NCBI RefSeq assembly: GCF_000376845.1
Contig: NZ_AQXY01000028.1
Coordinates: 1-64,000 of the forward strand
Direction of reading: 5' to 3'
Length of the DNA: 64,000 bases
Source: Thioalkalivibrio sp. ALE14
Lineage (GTDB): Bacteria > Pseudomonadota > Gammaproteobacteria > Ectothiorhodospirales > Ectothiorhodospiraceae
The notes under the pieces were generated by a model. That model did no database searches and had not been told where the DNA came from. It saw nothing but the letters and a program-made list of their open reading frames with translations. Below are positions 8,204 to 17,334 of the stretch, in pieces. Each line of letters starts with the position of its first letter. The first letter of the stretch is position 1. A program made the translations under genes and the position numbers.

Positions 8204-8563
8204 TCACAGCTTGCCGCGGATGGCGTCGAGATACTCAAGCACGCCCACCAGCCCCTGCACCGTGCGGATCTGCTCGGCCGGCACACCGCCGGTGTGATGA
8301 TTCGGCGTGTGCATCCAGTGCTTCATGGCCGCGGCATCCCCACCGGTCAGAACGTACAGGGCGCGATAGCAGCGGATCAACAACAGTGCCAGTTCGCCCG
8401 GCTTGCTGGACGGATCGATATTGCCGCGGCTGATGTCCGTGCGCCCGCGCCCGACGACCTGACCCAGCTCCGCCTGGGTCAGACCCAGCGCCTTCCCGGC
8501 ATTGACCAGCGCCTCGCGCAGGATATCGGCGCGTTCCGGAGCCAGGGCTTCCGCAGCGTTCAT
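8204..8563 (-). CDS. Xre-type antitoxin with toxin-binding C-terminal domain (MbcA/ParS family)
   Basis: The start chosen at 8563 has GGAGG eight bases upstream and gives 119 residues. The N-terminal half contains a helix-turn-helix segment (LGLTQAELGQVVGRGRTDIS). The C-terminal half (HWMHTPNHHTGGVPAEQIRT followed by GLVGVLEYLDAIRG) is the domain with which this family blocks the RES toxin. It is therefore the partner of the gene immediately downstream and probably represses the pair. An imperfect inverted repeat, GCACATT/AATTGTGC, with a TACAAT on the minus strand, lies at about 8590-8612. It may be promoter and operator together, but the match is weak. Confidence 0.8.
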   Translation of the reverse strand: MNAAEALAPERADILREALVNAGKALGLTQAELGQVVGRGRTDISRGNIDPSSKPGELALLLIRCYRALYVLTGGDAAAMKHWMHTPNHHTGGVPAEQIRTVQGLVGVLEYLDAIRGKL

Positions 8564-8789
8564 GGCGCACCTCCAAGTCAGTGCATATCGCACATTGTAC
8601 TATTAATTGTGCAAACCGAACATTCTGTTTCCACATCACCGCCCTCCGGCCAGCACGCGGAAGTTCGGACCTGTGCCGCCCGGTTGACGCGCCCACGGGC
8701 CCGCATAACCGCACTCGGGTGCTACGATCGGCCCAGTCCATTTGCACAAGGCCCGTGTCCTTCGGGCCCATCCCACTGGAGGGGACGCC

Positions 8790-9116
8790 ATGCTGATCTC
8801 GTTGCTGTTGATGATTGCCTTGCTGCTGGTCGCGGGCGCCCTGCTGATCTGGCAGGTCAGCATCATCTTCAGCATCGAGATCGAGGACGGTCATCCGCGG
8901 ACCCGCCGCGGTGATCCGCCAAAGACGTTCCAGCACACGGTGCGGGATGTGGCGCGGCGCTACGGCATCCAGAAGGGCCGGCTGACCGCGATCCGCCGCC
9001 AGAACGGATTGCGCCTGCGCGGCTCGGCCTCCATCCCGAAGGAGGCGCATGCCGAGCTGCAGGCCGCGCTGCAGCGCATCAAGGTCGGCCAGAAGCGCCG
9101 CAAGAAGCGCCGGTGA
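8790..9116 (+). CDS. DUF3634-like small membrane-anchored basic protein
   Basis: The ATG at 8790 follows GGAGGGG and gives 108 residues. The first 30 residues form one membrane segment (SLLLMIALLLVAGALLIW). The rest is soluble, ending in a strongly basic tail (GQKRRKKRR). The pattern of a membrane anchor followed by a short domain with I-E-D-G, the helix YGIQKGRLTAIRRQNG and a final helical stretch resembles DUF3634 proteins of gammaproteobacteria. Function is unknown. The next gene begins inside its stop codon (GTGA). Confidence 0.6.
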   Translation: MLISLLLMIALLLVAGALLIWQVSIIFSIEIEDGHPRTRRGDPPKTFQHTVRDVARRYGIQKGRLTAIRRQNGLRLRGSASIPKEAHAELQAALQRIKVGQKRRKKRR

Positions 9117-9541
9117 ACCCGACCGCACCGGCACAGCCCGTGACCATGGCGCCAGCCGTGGCCGCGCCGGAACAGCGCGACGGGACCTGGTACGTCTACC
9201 TGCTGGAGTGCCGGGGCGGTCGCATCTACACCGGGATCACGCCGCAGCTGGCGGCGCGCATGGCCGCCCATGCCGCCGGCCGCGGGGCCCGCTTCACCCG
9301 CATGCACCGGCCCGTGCAGCTACTGGCGGCCCGGGGCTTTGCCTCGCGCAACGAGGCCTTGCGGGAGGAACACCGGATCAAGCAGACCTCGCCGCGGGCC
9401 AAGCGAGCCCTGGCCCTCCAGTGGGCCCGGGAGGCCGCCATCGACCGGTCCCCTGGCACCGGGATTACTCCGCCGGGCGCCGCCGCGACTCCTGGAACTG
9501 GCGCTGCACCGACTCGGACGGACCGCCGGTCAGCAGGCTGA
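9113..9541 (+). CDS. GIY-YIG domain protein (UPF0213/YhbQ-like)
   Basis: The domain runs from about residue 24 to 105 and opens with WYVYLLECRGGRIYTGIT, in which YVY and IYTGIT correspond to GIY and YIG. R-M-x-x-H and the EHRIKQ segment supply the usual arginine, histidine and glutamate positions. Small single-domain members are uncharacterised nucleases or DNA-repair-linked proteins. The GTG start overlaps the upstream stop; an ATG at 9146 is an alternative. The last 40 residues are a low-complexity Pro/Ala/Thr tail, unlike the compact family. This tail overlaps the 3' end of the convergent putP gene by 77 bases, so a late frameshift or lost stop is possible. Confidence 0.75.
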   Translation: MNPTAPAQPVTMAPAVAAPEQRDGTWYVYLLECRGGRIYTGITPQLAARMAAHAAGRGARFTRMHRPVQLLAARGFASRNEALREEHRIKQTSPRAKRALALQWAREAAIDRSPGTGITPPGAAATPGTGAAPTRTDRRSAG

Positions 9542-10940
9542 CGACGACGATGGCCACAGTGGCGAAGATGAAGCCGGGCAGCAGCTCGTAGACGTCGAAC
9601 AGGCCACCTTCGGCCTGATTCCAGAGGATCACGGTGACCGCGCCGACCACCATTCCCGCCAGTGCCCCGTTGCGCGTCATCCGCGACCAGTACAGCGCCA
9701 GGATGATCACCGGGCCGAAGGCCGCGCCGAACCCGCCCCAGGCGTAGGCCACCAGATCCAGCACCCCGGCCTCCGGCGCCATGGCCAGCAGCAGCGCGAT
9801 CAGCGAGACCCCCAGCACCGCGGCACGGCTGATCCACACCAGCTCGGTTGCCCCGGCCTCGCTGCGCAGGATGCCGCGATAGAAGTCGTTGGTGATGGCA
9901 CTGGCGGAGACGATCAGTTGCGAGTCGATGGTGCTCATGATCGCGGCGAGGATCGCCGCCATCAGGATGCCCGCCACCCAGGGGTTGAACAGCGCGCGGA
10001 TCAGCTCGATCAGCACGGTCTCGCCGTCAGCCAGCGGGGCGTCGGCAAAGTAGGCGATCCCCATGTAACCGGTGGCCACCGCGCCGATCAGGGCCAGGAC
10101 CATCCAGGTCATGCCGATCAACGTGGCACGCGGTACATCCCGTTCAGAGCGCAGCGCCATGAAGCGCGCCAGGATATGCGGCTGACCGAAATAGCCCAGA
10201 CCCCAGGCCAGCAGGGAGAGCATGCCAAGGAAGGTCATACCCTGGAGCACCTGGGCATGCGTCGGGTCCACGGCGGCGACCTCGCTCTGCACGCTGCCCC
10301 AGCCACCGACCAGCACCACCGCGAACATCGGTACCACCAGCAGCGTCAGGAACATCAGGATGCCCTGGAGGAAGTCGGTCCAGCTGACCGCCAGAAAGCC
10401 GCCGAGGAAGGTGTAACTGATAATCACGATGGCGCCGACCCACACCGCGGTCTCGTAGTCCATGCCGAACGAGCTCTGGAACAGCAGCCCGCCACCGACC
10501 AGACCGGCCGAGATGTAGAGCGTAAAGAACACCAGGATCACGATCGCGGAGACCACCCGCAGGATGCGCGTGCGGTCCTCGAAGCGGTTCTCGAGGAAGT
10601 CCGGGATGGTCAGCGAGTCCTTCGCAAGCTCGGTGAAGCGCCGCAAGCGCCCGGCCACGAACAGCCAGTTCAGCAGTGCCCCGACCACCAGGCCCACCCC
10701 GATCCACAACTCGGACAGCCCGGACACATAGACCGCACCGGGCAGCCCGAGCAGCAGCCACCCGCTCATGTCCGAGGCCCCGGCACTCAGCGCCGCCACC
10801 CCCGGCCCCAGGCGGCGCCCGCCGAGCACGTAGTCCGACAGCGTGGTGGTCGTGCGATAGGCCGCGATCCCGAGGATCAGCATGGCCGCCAGATAGGCGG
10901 CAAAGGTCACCAGGGTGGGCATCGGCATGTTGATATCCAT
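9465..10940 (-). CDS. putP: Sodium/proline symporter PutP
   Basis: This 491-residue protein of the sodium:solute symporter family has about 13 membrane segments. The segment ASDMSGWLLLGLPGAVYVSG is the PutP sodium and proline site in the second helix. The stretch MSTIDSQLIVSASAITNDFY is the other conserved family block. It imports proline with sodium at the inner membrane. The gene lies 132 bases downstream of putA on the same strand, so uptake and catabolism are probably expressed together. Its last 77 bases overlap the convergent GIY-YIG gene. Confidence 0.93.
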   Translation of the reverse strand: MDINMPMPTLVTFAAYLAAMLILGIAAYRTTTTLSDYVLGGRRLGPGVAALSAGASDMSGWLLLGLPGAVYVSGLSELWIGVGLVVGALLNWLFVAGRLRRFTELAKDSLTIPDFLENRFEDRTRILRVVSAIVILVFFTLYISAGLVGGGLLFQSSFGMDYETAVWVGAIVIISYTFLGGFLAVSWTDFLQGILMFLTLLVVPMFAVVLVGGWGSVQSEVAAVDPTHAQVLQGMTFLGMLSLLAWGLGYFGQPHILARFMALRSERDVPRATLIGMTWMVLALIGAVATGYMGIAYFADAPLADGETVLIELIRALFNPWVAGILMAAILAAIMSTIDSQLIVSASAITNDFYRGILRSEAGATELVWISRAAVLGVSLIALLLAMAPEAGVLDLVAYAWGGFGAAFGPVIILALYWSRMTRNGALAGMVVGAVTVILWNQAEGGLFDVYELLPGFIFATVAIVVVSLLTGGPSESVQRQFQESRRRPAE

Positions 10941-11072
10941 GGAGCTTCTCCTCGTATCAGGCCGATGGCCCTTGTTGTCGTGGTGCGCGGTCGCGTCTCG
11001 ATCGAGTGTAGAAGACGCCGTGCCGCCCGGCGGCCCCGGGTCGTCAGCGAAGCGTGATCCTCACGCCCACGG

Positions 11073-14000
11073 TCAGTCGGCCGCCGCCAGCAGGCTGGCG
11101 TTGCCGCCGGCGGCGGTGGTGTCGATGCACAGGTGGCGCTCGACCACGTAGCGTTCGGGCGCGATGGGGGCGGTCTCCAGCGCGACAATCGCCCCATCGC
11201 GTTGCGCCAGCGCCTGACGCAACGCACGGGTCCAGTCGCTGGCGCCGGACGCGGCCACCGCGACCAGCCCGTCCAGTGCAGCCAGCGTCTCCGGTTCCAC
11301 CGCGCCATCGACCCCCGTCACGGGCACGCCGGTCTTGTGCAGCGTGCGCGCCGTGCGGTCGGCGCCCGGGGCCACCATGACCACCGGACACCCCGCCCCC
11401 AGCGCCTGCACCGCCTGCGCCAGCGCGAGCGCCGCACCCGGCCCCAGGCACAGCACCGGGCCGCGGGGATAAAGGCTCAGGCGGTTGCTCTCGCCGGTCG
11501 GGCCCGGCAGCGTCTGCGGGCTCATGTCGAACGCCGCGGTCGCGGCCAGCGCCTTGCGCAGCAGGCCCGTGCGCTCCGGCAGTGCGCGGCGCAGTACCTC
11601 CATGCGATCCGTGCGCGCGGCCCAGTCATCGGCATCCAGCGCGTCCAGGGCCTGCTGCAGAACCTTGCGCGCGACGCCTGCGCCCCCCGGCTCCGGCGCG
11701 GCGGGTACTTCCGCGGGTGTGCCGGGCCGGCGCCCGAAACGGGTCAGGTACAGCGGCCCGCCCGCCTTCGGGCCGGTGCCGGAGAGTCCCTCGCCGCCGA
11801 ACGGCTGGGAGCCGACGATGGCGCCGATCTGGTTGCGGTTGACGTACTGGTTGCCGACCCGCAGACGCTCCACCACCTGCTGCACGCGATCATCAATGCG
11901 GGTATGCAGGCCGAAGGTCAGGCCGTAACCACGGGCATTGATGGCATCCACCACGGCGTCCAGATCCCGGGCGCGAAAGCGCGCGACATGCAGGACCGGC
12001 CCGAACACCTCGCGCTCCAGCGCCTCGATCCCCGGGAGCCTGACGATAGAGGGGGCGACGAAGCGCCCCGCCTCCGGCACCGGCAGCGACTTCACCAGCC
12101 GGCCGTTCTCCGCCTGTGCCTTCAGGTAGTCGCGGATATCCGCCTGTGCCTCGGCATCGATCACCGGGGAGACGTCGGTTGCCAGCTGCCAGGGATCGCC
12201 GATGGTCAAGGCATCCATCGCGCCCCGCAGCATCTCCATCAGGCGGTCATGGGCCTCGTCCTGCACGTAGAGCATGCGCAGCGCCGAGCAGCGCTGGCCG
12301 GCCGACTGGAAGGCGGAGGCGAGGATGTCGCGCACGGCCTGCTCGGTCAGGGCGGAGCTGTCCACGATCATCGCGTTCAACCCGCCGGTCTCGGCGATCA
12401 GCGCGGCATCCGGCCCGGCGTTGTCCGCCAGGCTGCGGTGGATCAGCTGCGCGACCTCGGTGGAACCGGTGAAGCAAACCCCGGCGATCCGTGGATCGGC
12501 GGTCAACGGCCCGCCTACGGTCGGACCATCACCCGGAAGCAGCTGCAAAGCGGTCTCCGGCAGGCCGGCCTCGCGCATCAGTTCCACCGCGCGGGTAGCG
12601 ATCAGCGGGGTCTGCTCGGCGGGCTTGGCGACTACCGTATTGCCCATCGCCAGGGCTGCGGCGACCTGACCGGTAAAGATCGCCAGCGGGAAGTTCCACG
12701 GGCTGATGCAAACGAACACCCCGCGCGGCTCAAGCTCCGCCTCCTGCGCCAGCCGCTCGGCCTCGCCGGCGTAGTAGCGCAGGAAGTCGGCCGCCTCGCG
12801 TACCTCGGCGATGCCGTCCCAGACGGTCTTGCCGGCCTCGCGATTGGCCAGGGCGATCAGCTCGGGGGCATGCGCCTCGTAGCGATCCGCGATGGCGCGC
12901 AGCAGGTCCGCCCGCGCCGCGACCGAGTGCGCCGACCAGTCGACGAATCCGGACAGCGCCGTTCCCAGCGCCTGTTCGACCTCCTCCACCGTGGCCTCGC
13001 GCACCTCACCCACCACGTCGTCCGGATTGGCGGGCGCGACCGCGTCACGGTACTCGCCCTGCGCCGCGTGGCCGGCCGCCAGCATCGGTGCAGCGCGCCA
13101 GCGGCTCTGCACGAAGGCCTCGCGCGCCTCCAGCAGCGGCAGGATGGAGGCGGGCTCGTTGACGCGGTAGCCGCGCGAGTTCTGCCGCTGCGGCCGGTAG
13201 AGATCGGCCGGGTCGCGGATGGCCGGGTTGGGAATGGCGTCGCCCAGGGCATCCAGATCGGCGAGCGGATCGCGGGCGATCTCCGCCGGCGGGATCGCGC
13301 TGTCCACCACCTGGTTGACGAAGGAGCTGTTCGCGCCGTTCTCCAGCAAGCGGCGCACGAGATAGGCCAGCAGATCGCGATGCGCGCCTACCGGGGCGTA
13401 GATACGGCAGCGGGTGCCGGCCGTGGCCTTGACGATGGCGTGCACCGACTCGCCCATGCCGTGCAGGCGCTGGAACTCGAAGCCGTCGCGGTCGTCCCCG
13501 GCCATCGCCAGGATCGCCGCACAGGTGTGCGCGTTGTGGGTCGCGAACTGCGGGTAGATGCGGTCGCGCCGGTCCAGCAGCATCTGCGCGCAGGCGATGT
13601 AGCTAACGTCGGTGTTCACCTTGCGCGTGAATACCGGGAAGTGTTCCACGCCCAGCTCCTGCGCCAGCTTGATCTCGGTATCCCAGTAGGCGCCCTTGAC
13701 CAGGCGCACCATGATCCGCCGGTCCAGGCGTTCCGCCAGCGCGTACAGCGCCTCGATCACCGGCGCCGCGCGGCGGCCGTAGGCCTGCACGACCACGCCA
13801 AAGCCCTCCCAGCCAGCCAGCTCCGGATCGGCCAGCAGGGCCTCGATCACGTCCAGCGACAGGTCCAGGCGATCCTGCTCCTCGGCGTCGATGTTGAAGC
13901 CAATCCCGGCGCGCGCGGCCTGCCGGGCGAGTTCCCGCGCCCGCGGAACCAGTTCCGCCATCACCGTCTCGCGGTGGGTGTACTCGTAGCGCGGGTGCAG

Positions 14001-14762
14001 CGCGGAGAGCTTGACCGAGATGCCGGGGCTGGAGCGCACGTCGCCCTGCGCCTGTTTCGCGATCTCGGCGATCGCCGCGGCATAGGCCTGGTGATAGCGC
14101 CGCGCATCGGCATCGGTGCGCGCGGCCTCGCCCAGCATGTCGTAGGAATAGGCATAGCCCTCGCGCTCCATCTCGCGGGCATTGCGCATCCCCTGCGCGA
14201 TCGTCTCGCCGAGCACGAACTGGCGGCCCAGCAGCTTCATCGACTGCGCCACCGCGGTGCGCACCAGCGGCTCGCCCACGCGCCGGATCAGACCGCGCAG
14301 TGCGGCGGCCGGGCGCTGCGGGTCGTCGTTCAGTACCTTGCCGGTCAGCATCAGCGCCCAGGTGGAGGTGTTCACCAGCGACGACGAGGAACGCCCGAGG
14401 TGGGCACCCCAGTCAGACGGCTCGATCTTGTCCTGGATCAGCTCGTCGATGGTCTCGGCATCCGGCACCCGCAGCAGGGCCTCGGCCAGGCACATCAGGC
14501 CGACCCCCTCCTCGGTGGACAGGCCGTACTCGGCCAGGAAGCTCTCCATCATCGACGGCGACGTCTCGGCACGAACCCGCTCGACGATCCGCGCGCCCTC
14601 GGCAGCGATGCGGGCCCGGGGCTCGGCATCCAGCCGGATGCCCGCCCGCAGCTCGCGCAGCACGGCCGCCTCGTCGGTCCGATAGGCCTCGCGGATGCGC
14701 GCGCGGTGGGGATCGAGCGCCGGGTCGATTACCGGATCCTGGCGTGCGTCGGGCTGCGTCAT
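11073..14762 (-). CDS. putA: Bifunctional proline dehydrogenase / glutamate-semialdehyde dehydrogenase PutA
   Basis: This 1229-residue enzyme oxidises proline to glutamate in two steps. The FAD-dependent proline dehydrogenase barrel covers about residues 80-530, with MVRLVKGAYWDTEIKLAQE, ATHNAHTCAA and RIYAPVGAHRDLLAYLVRRL. The NAD-dependent aldehyde dehydrogenase domain covers about 560-1020, with SPWNFPLAIFTGQVAAALAM, the base Glu791 (ETGG) and the nucleophile Cys825 (GQRCSA). A C-terminal domain ends in TTAAGGNASLLAAAD. There is no N-terminal ribbon-helix-helix, so unlike E. coli PutA this form should not repress the operon. A cupin gene precedes it by 94 bases and putP follows. Confidence 0.95.
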   Translation of the reverse strand: MTQPDARQDPVIDPALDPHRARIREAYRTDEAAVLRELRAGIRLDAEPRARIAAEGARIVERVRAETSPSMMESFLAEYGLSTEEGVGLMCLAEALLRVPDAETIDELIQDKIEPSDWGAHLGRSSSSLVNTSTWALMLTGKVLNDDPQRPAAALRGLIRRVGEPLVRTAVAQSMKLLGRQFVLGETIAQGMRNAREMEREGYAYSYDMLGEAARTDADARRYHQAYAAAIAEIAKQAQGDVRSSPGISVKLSALHPRYEYTHRETVMAELVPRARELARQAARAGIGFNIDAEEQDRLDLSLDVIEALLADPELAGWEGFGVVVQAYGRRAAPVIEALYALAERLDRRIMVRLVKGAYWDTEIKLAQELGVEHFPVFTRKVNTDVSYIACAQMLLDRRDRIYPQFATHNAHTCAAILAMAGDDRDGFEFQRLHGMGESVHAIVKATAGTRCRIYAPVGAHRDLLAYLVRRLLENGANSSFVNQVVDSAIPPAEIARDPLADLDALGDAIPNPAIRDPADLYRPQRQNSRGYRVNEPASILPLLEAREAFVQSRWRAAPMLAAGHAAQGEYRDAVAPANPDDVVGEVREATVEEVEQALGTALSGFVDWSAHSVAARADLLRAIADRYEAHAPELIALANREAGKTVWDGIAEVREAADFLRYYAGEAERLAQEAELEPRGVFVCISPWNFPLAIFTGQVAAALAMGNTVVAKPAEQTPLIATRAVELMREAGLPETALQLLPGDGPTVGGPLTADPRIAGVCFTGSTEVAQLIHRSLADNAGPDAALIAETGGLNAMIVDSSALTEQAVRDILASAFQSAGQRCSALRMLYVQDEAHDRLMEMLRGAMDALTIGDPWQLATDVSPVIDAEAQADIRDYLKAQAENGRLVKSLPVPEAGRFVAPSIVRLPGIEALEREVFGPVLHVARFRARDLDAVVDAINARGYGLTFGLHTRIDDRVQQVVERLRVGNQYVNRNQIGAIVGSQPFGGEGLSGTGPKAGGPLYLTRFGRRPGTPAEVPAAPEPGGAGVARKVLQQALDALDADDWAARTDRMEVLRRALPERTGLLRKALAATAAFDMSPQTLPGPTGESNRLSLYPRGPVLCLGPGAALALAQAVQALGAGCPVVMVAPGADRTARTLHKTGVPVTGVDGAVEPETLAALDGLVAVAASGASDWTRALRQALAQRDGAIVALETAPIAPERYVVERHLCIDTTAAGGNASLLAAAD

Positions 14763-14856
14763 CGGCCTGCTCCTGCGTTGTCGGCAATGGCTCGACCAGG
14801 CTTCGCCTTGCCAGGTCCCGGTCCCTGCCTGGAGGCGTAGACCGGGACGGGCGGGT

Positions 14857-15198
14857 TCACAGGTGCCCCGTCTTCACGTAGATCAGGGTCTCCTGCTCCA
14901 CCCAGGGGTTGTGCTGGCTCAAGTGCGGGCTGCGCATCCAGGTGCCGGCCGGATAGCGCCCGTGATCGTCGATGAATTCGCCGGACAGCACCAGGATCTC
15001 CTCGCCCAGCGCGTGCGTGTGCGGCGGGAAGCGGGCGCCCGGCTCGAACTGAACGATGCTGGTCGCGCGACCCGCTTCCGCCTGTTCGCGTTCCAGCGGC
15101 TTGCGCACCACGCCCTCGGCGCGGCTGCCGCTCCAGGGCTGCGCCGCCGTCTCCACGACCACCACCGTATCCAGTTCCAGGTTCAGGGCTTCCGTCAT
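14857..15198 (-). CDS. Cupin-domain protein (ChrR-like)
   Basis: The start at 15198 has GGAG nine bases upstream and gives 113 residues. The single cupin barrel has a metal site made by HTHALGEEILVLSGEF, with two histidines and a glutamate, and a second motif at SPHLSQHNPW. The fold matches the ChrR-type anti-sigma cupin, but the N-terminal zinc domain of true anti-sigma factors is missing. It is probably a stand-alone metal-binding enzyme or sensor. It lies 94 bases upstream of putA on the same strand and may share its transcript. A link to proline metabolism is guesswork. Confidence 0.75.
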   Translation of the reverse strand: MTEALNLELDTVVVVETAAQPWSGSRAEGVVRKPLEREQAEAGRATSIVQFEPGARFPPHTHALGEEILVLSGEFIDDHGRYPAGTWMRSPHLSQHNPWVEQETLIYVKTGHL

Positions 15199-15272
15199 GC
15201 GCACTCCGATCGTCCTTTCCAATCGTACGCGGTGCCATCCGGTTAGTTCCTTGCCAGGAAGGTGACGGGCAT

Positions 15273-15845
15273 TCAGTGGTGATGACCCGAGTGGCCGTGA
15301 TGAGGGTCATGGGAGTCATCCCCCGGGTGATCGGCGTGATAACCGCGGGCCTCGCGGTAGCGCGCCTTCTGCTCTTCGTCGAGCAGCGCATCCATCTTCA
15401 GGTGATAGGACAGATGCAGGTGGCGCAGGCGGCCTCGCAGCTCGCCAATCTCGAGCGCGAGCGTCTCGATGGTCTCGCTGGAGATCCCACCCTCCGCGAA
15501 GCGTGCGTCCAGTCCCCTTTCGCGCTCCACGATGCGCCGGCCCAGTTCGCGCGCTTGCTCGCGCATGGTCTCGAACAGCCGCTCGGTCTCGCGGTGTTGT
15601 TCGACGGTCAGATCCAGCTCCTCCGCCACCTCCAGCACATGCAGCGGGCCCGGGTAGCCGTGCAGCTCGGCCGGCAGTGCCATGCCCATGCCGCGTCCTT
15701 CCAGCAGGTCCTCGGTTTCCTGCGCTGAGAGTGCCTTGATCTCGCGCTCCTGCAGCCCGGAATACGGATTGGCCGCAGCCGGCGCCGCAACGACCAGGGC
15801 AAGCCCCACAACCAGCCACCCGGAAAAACGGAGTACGGGATGCAT
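15273..15845 (-). CDS. Periplasmic Spy/CpxP/ZraP-like protein with His-rich tail
   Basis: The start at 15845 gives 190 residues beginning with a clear signal peptide (WLVVGLALVVAAPAAA). The mature protein is a long helical hairpin with the family's LTVEQHRETERLF segment and many E/R heptads. It ends in a metal-binding tail of histidines, aspartates and glycines. Spy and CpxP act as periplasmic chaperones or stress sensors, and ZraP binds zinc. The His tail points to the metal-binding type, and a CzcCBA efflux cluster lies 4 kb away. The gene stands alone and is divergent from the gntP-family gene. Confidence 0.7.
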   Translation of the reverse strand: MHPVLRFSGWLVVGLALVVAAPAAANPYSGLQEREIKALSAQETEDLLEGRGMGMALPAELHGYPGPLHVLEVAEELDLTVEQHRETERLFETMREQARELGRRIVERERGLDARFAEGGISSETIETLALEIGELRGRLRHLHLSYHLKMDALLDEEQKARYREARGYHADHPGDDSHDPHHGHSGHHH

Positions 15846-15972
15846 GATGGAACCCTCGACGGTAAAAAGTGTGCGCATTGTAGATCACGGGCGATCTCGG
15901 GGCGCGGGATCACTACGGGACGTCTAGACTCCAGAGCGGCACCCAGAACAACCAAAACAGAATGGACGCGAC

Positions 15973-17334
15973 ATGCTGATTATCGGACTGATTGTGGTCG
16001 TTGCCGCGCTGGTGTTCGCCACCGCGAAACTGCGCGTACATCCGTTTCTCGCCCTGCTGATCGCCGCCTTCGCGATGGCGATCATCGGCGGCATCGCGCC
16101 GCGCGAGGCGATCAGCGTCATCAACGACGGCTTCGGCAGCACCCTGGGCTACATCGGCATCGTGATCGCCCTGGGGACGATCATCGGGGTCATCCTCGAC
16201 CGCACCGGCGCGGCCGTGGTGATGGCGGAGGCGATCATCCGCGCGCTGTCCGACCGCTTCCCCACCCTGACGGTCTCGATCATCGGCTACATCGTGTCCA
16301 TCCCGGTGTTCTGCGACTCCGGCTACGTGATCCTGAACTCGCTGAAAAACGCGCTGGCCAGGACCGCCGGCATCTCGGTGGTGGCCATGAGTGTCGCGCT
16401 GGCGACCGGGCTGTTCGCCACGCACAACTTCGTGCCGCCCACCCCCGGCCCGATTGCGGCGGCCAGCAACATCGGCATCGCCGATGCCCTGGGCCTGGTG
16501 ATCCTGGTCGGGCTGTTCGTCTCGGCCGTAGCGGCCGCAGTGGGCTGGCTGTGGGCCAGCCGCTACGCGCATGCCAATGACGAAGAGCTGCTGGAACCGG
16601 ACCCGATCAGCGAGGCCACCGGGCAGGAGGTCGAGAGGGAAGAGATCAAGCTGGAGCACCGTCCGACGACCCTGGGCGCGTTCATGCCGATCCTGGCGCC
16701 CATCGTGCTGATCTCCATCGGCTCCGTTGCCTCGCTGGCCACCCGCGATACCGACGCCGGCCTGTTCGCCGCCGCGCTGATCTTCCTCGGGACCCCGGTG
16801 GTGGCGCTGGCGATCGGCGTGATCTTCGCCCTGCTGCTGATCAAGGGCGCCGGCATCAAGGATCGCTTCCACCAGATGACGGTCGACGCCATCCTGCTGG
16901 CGGCCCCGATCATCCTGATCACCGGGGCCGGCGGCGCCTTCGGCAACGTGCTGCGCGAGACCCCGATCGGCGATCAGCTGGGCGACCTGCTGAGCGGTCT
17001 GGGCCTGGGCCTGCTGGTGCCGTTCCTGATCGCGGCGGCGCTGAAGTCCGCCCAGGGCTCGTCCACCGTGGCACTGGTCACCGCCTCCAGCATGATCGCG
17101 CCGATGCTGGCCTCGCTGGGGCTGGATTCGACCATGGGAATGGTCCTGGCCGTGATGGCGGTGGGTGCCGGTGCGATGACCGTCTCGCACGCCAACGACA
17201 GCTTCTTCTGGGTGGTCACCCAGTTCAGCCGCATGAAGGTGTCCACCGCGTACAAGGTGTTCACCACCGCCACGCTGCTACAGGGCATCAGCGCAATGAT
17301 CACCATCTACATCCTGGGGCTCATTTTTGTCTGA
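15973..17334 (+). CDS. GntP-family permease, probable glycerate transporter
   Basis: This 453-residue protein has 12-14 membrane segments and family signatures including GTIIGVILDRTGAAVVMAEA, SIPVFCDSGYVIL, HNFVPPTPGP and the late SHANDSFFWVVTQFS. GntP-family carriers import gluconate and related hydroxy acids with protons. The glycerate kinase gene directly downstream starts before this gene's stop, so glycerate is the likely substrate here. The ribosome site is weak. The start was chosen because residue 1 begins the first membrane helix. Confidence 0.88.
   Translation: MLIIGLIVVVAALVFATAKLRVHPFLALLIAAFAMAIIGGIAPREAISVINDGFGSTLGYIGIVIALGTIIGVILDRTGAAVVMAEAIIRALSDRFPTLTVSIIGYIVSIPVFCDSGYVILNSLKNALARTAGISVVAMSVALATGLFATHNFVPPTPGPIAAASNIGIADALGLVILVGLFVSAVAAAVGWLWASRYAHANDEELLEPDPISEATGQEVEREEIKLEHRPTTLGAFMPILAPIVLISIGSVASLATRDTDAGLFAAALIFLGTPVVALAIGVIFALLLIKGAGIKDRFHQMTVDAILLAAPIILITGAGGAFGNVLRETPIGDQLGDLLSGLGLGLLVPFLIAAALKSAQGSSTVALVTASSMIAPMLASLGLDSTMGMVLAVMAVGAGAMTVSHANDSFFWVVTQFSRMKVSTAYKVFTTATLLQGISAMITIYILGLIFV

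Noticed and set aside
8590-8612. Inverted repeat GCACATT/AATTGTGC before the RES/Xre pair as a firm operator
   Set aside because: The arms match only partly and are short. It is mentioned in the antitoxin entry but not listed as a feature.
11133-14840. 1235-residue open frame antisense to putA
   Set aside because: The putA product is unmistakable, and the plus-strand translation is rich in R, H, Q and G with no family motif. Long antisense frames are expected at this GC content.
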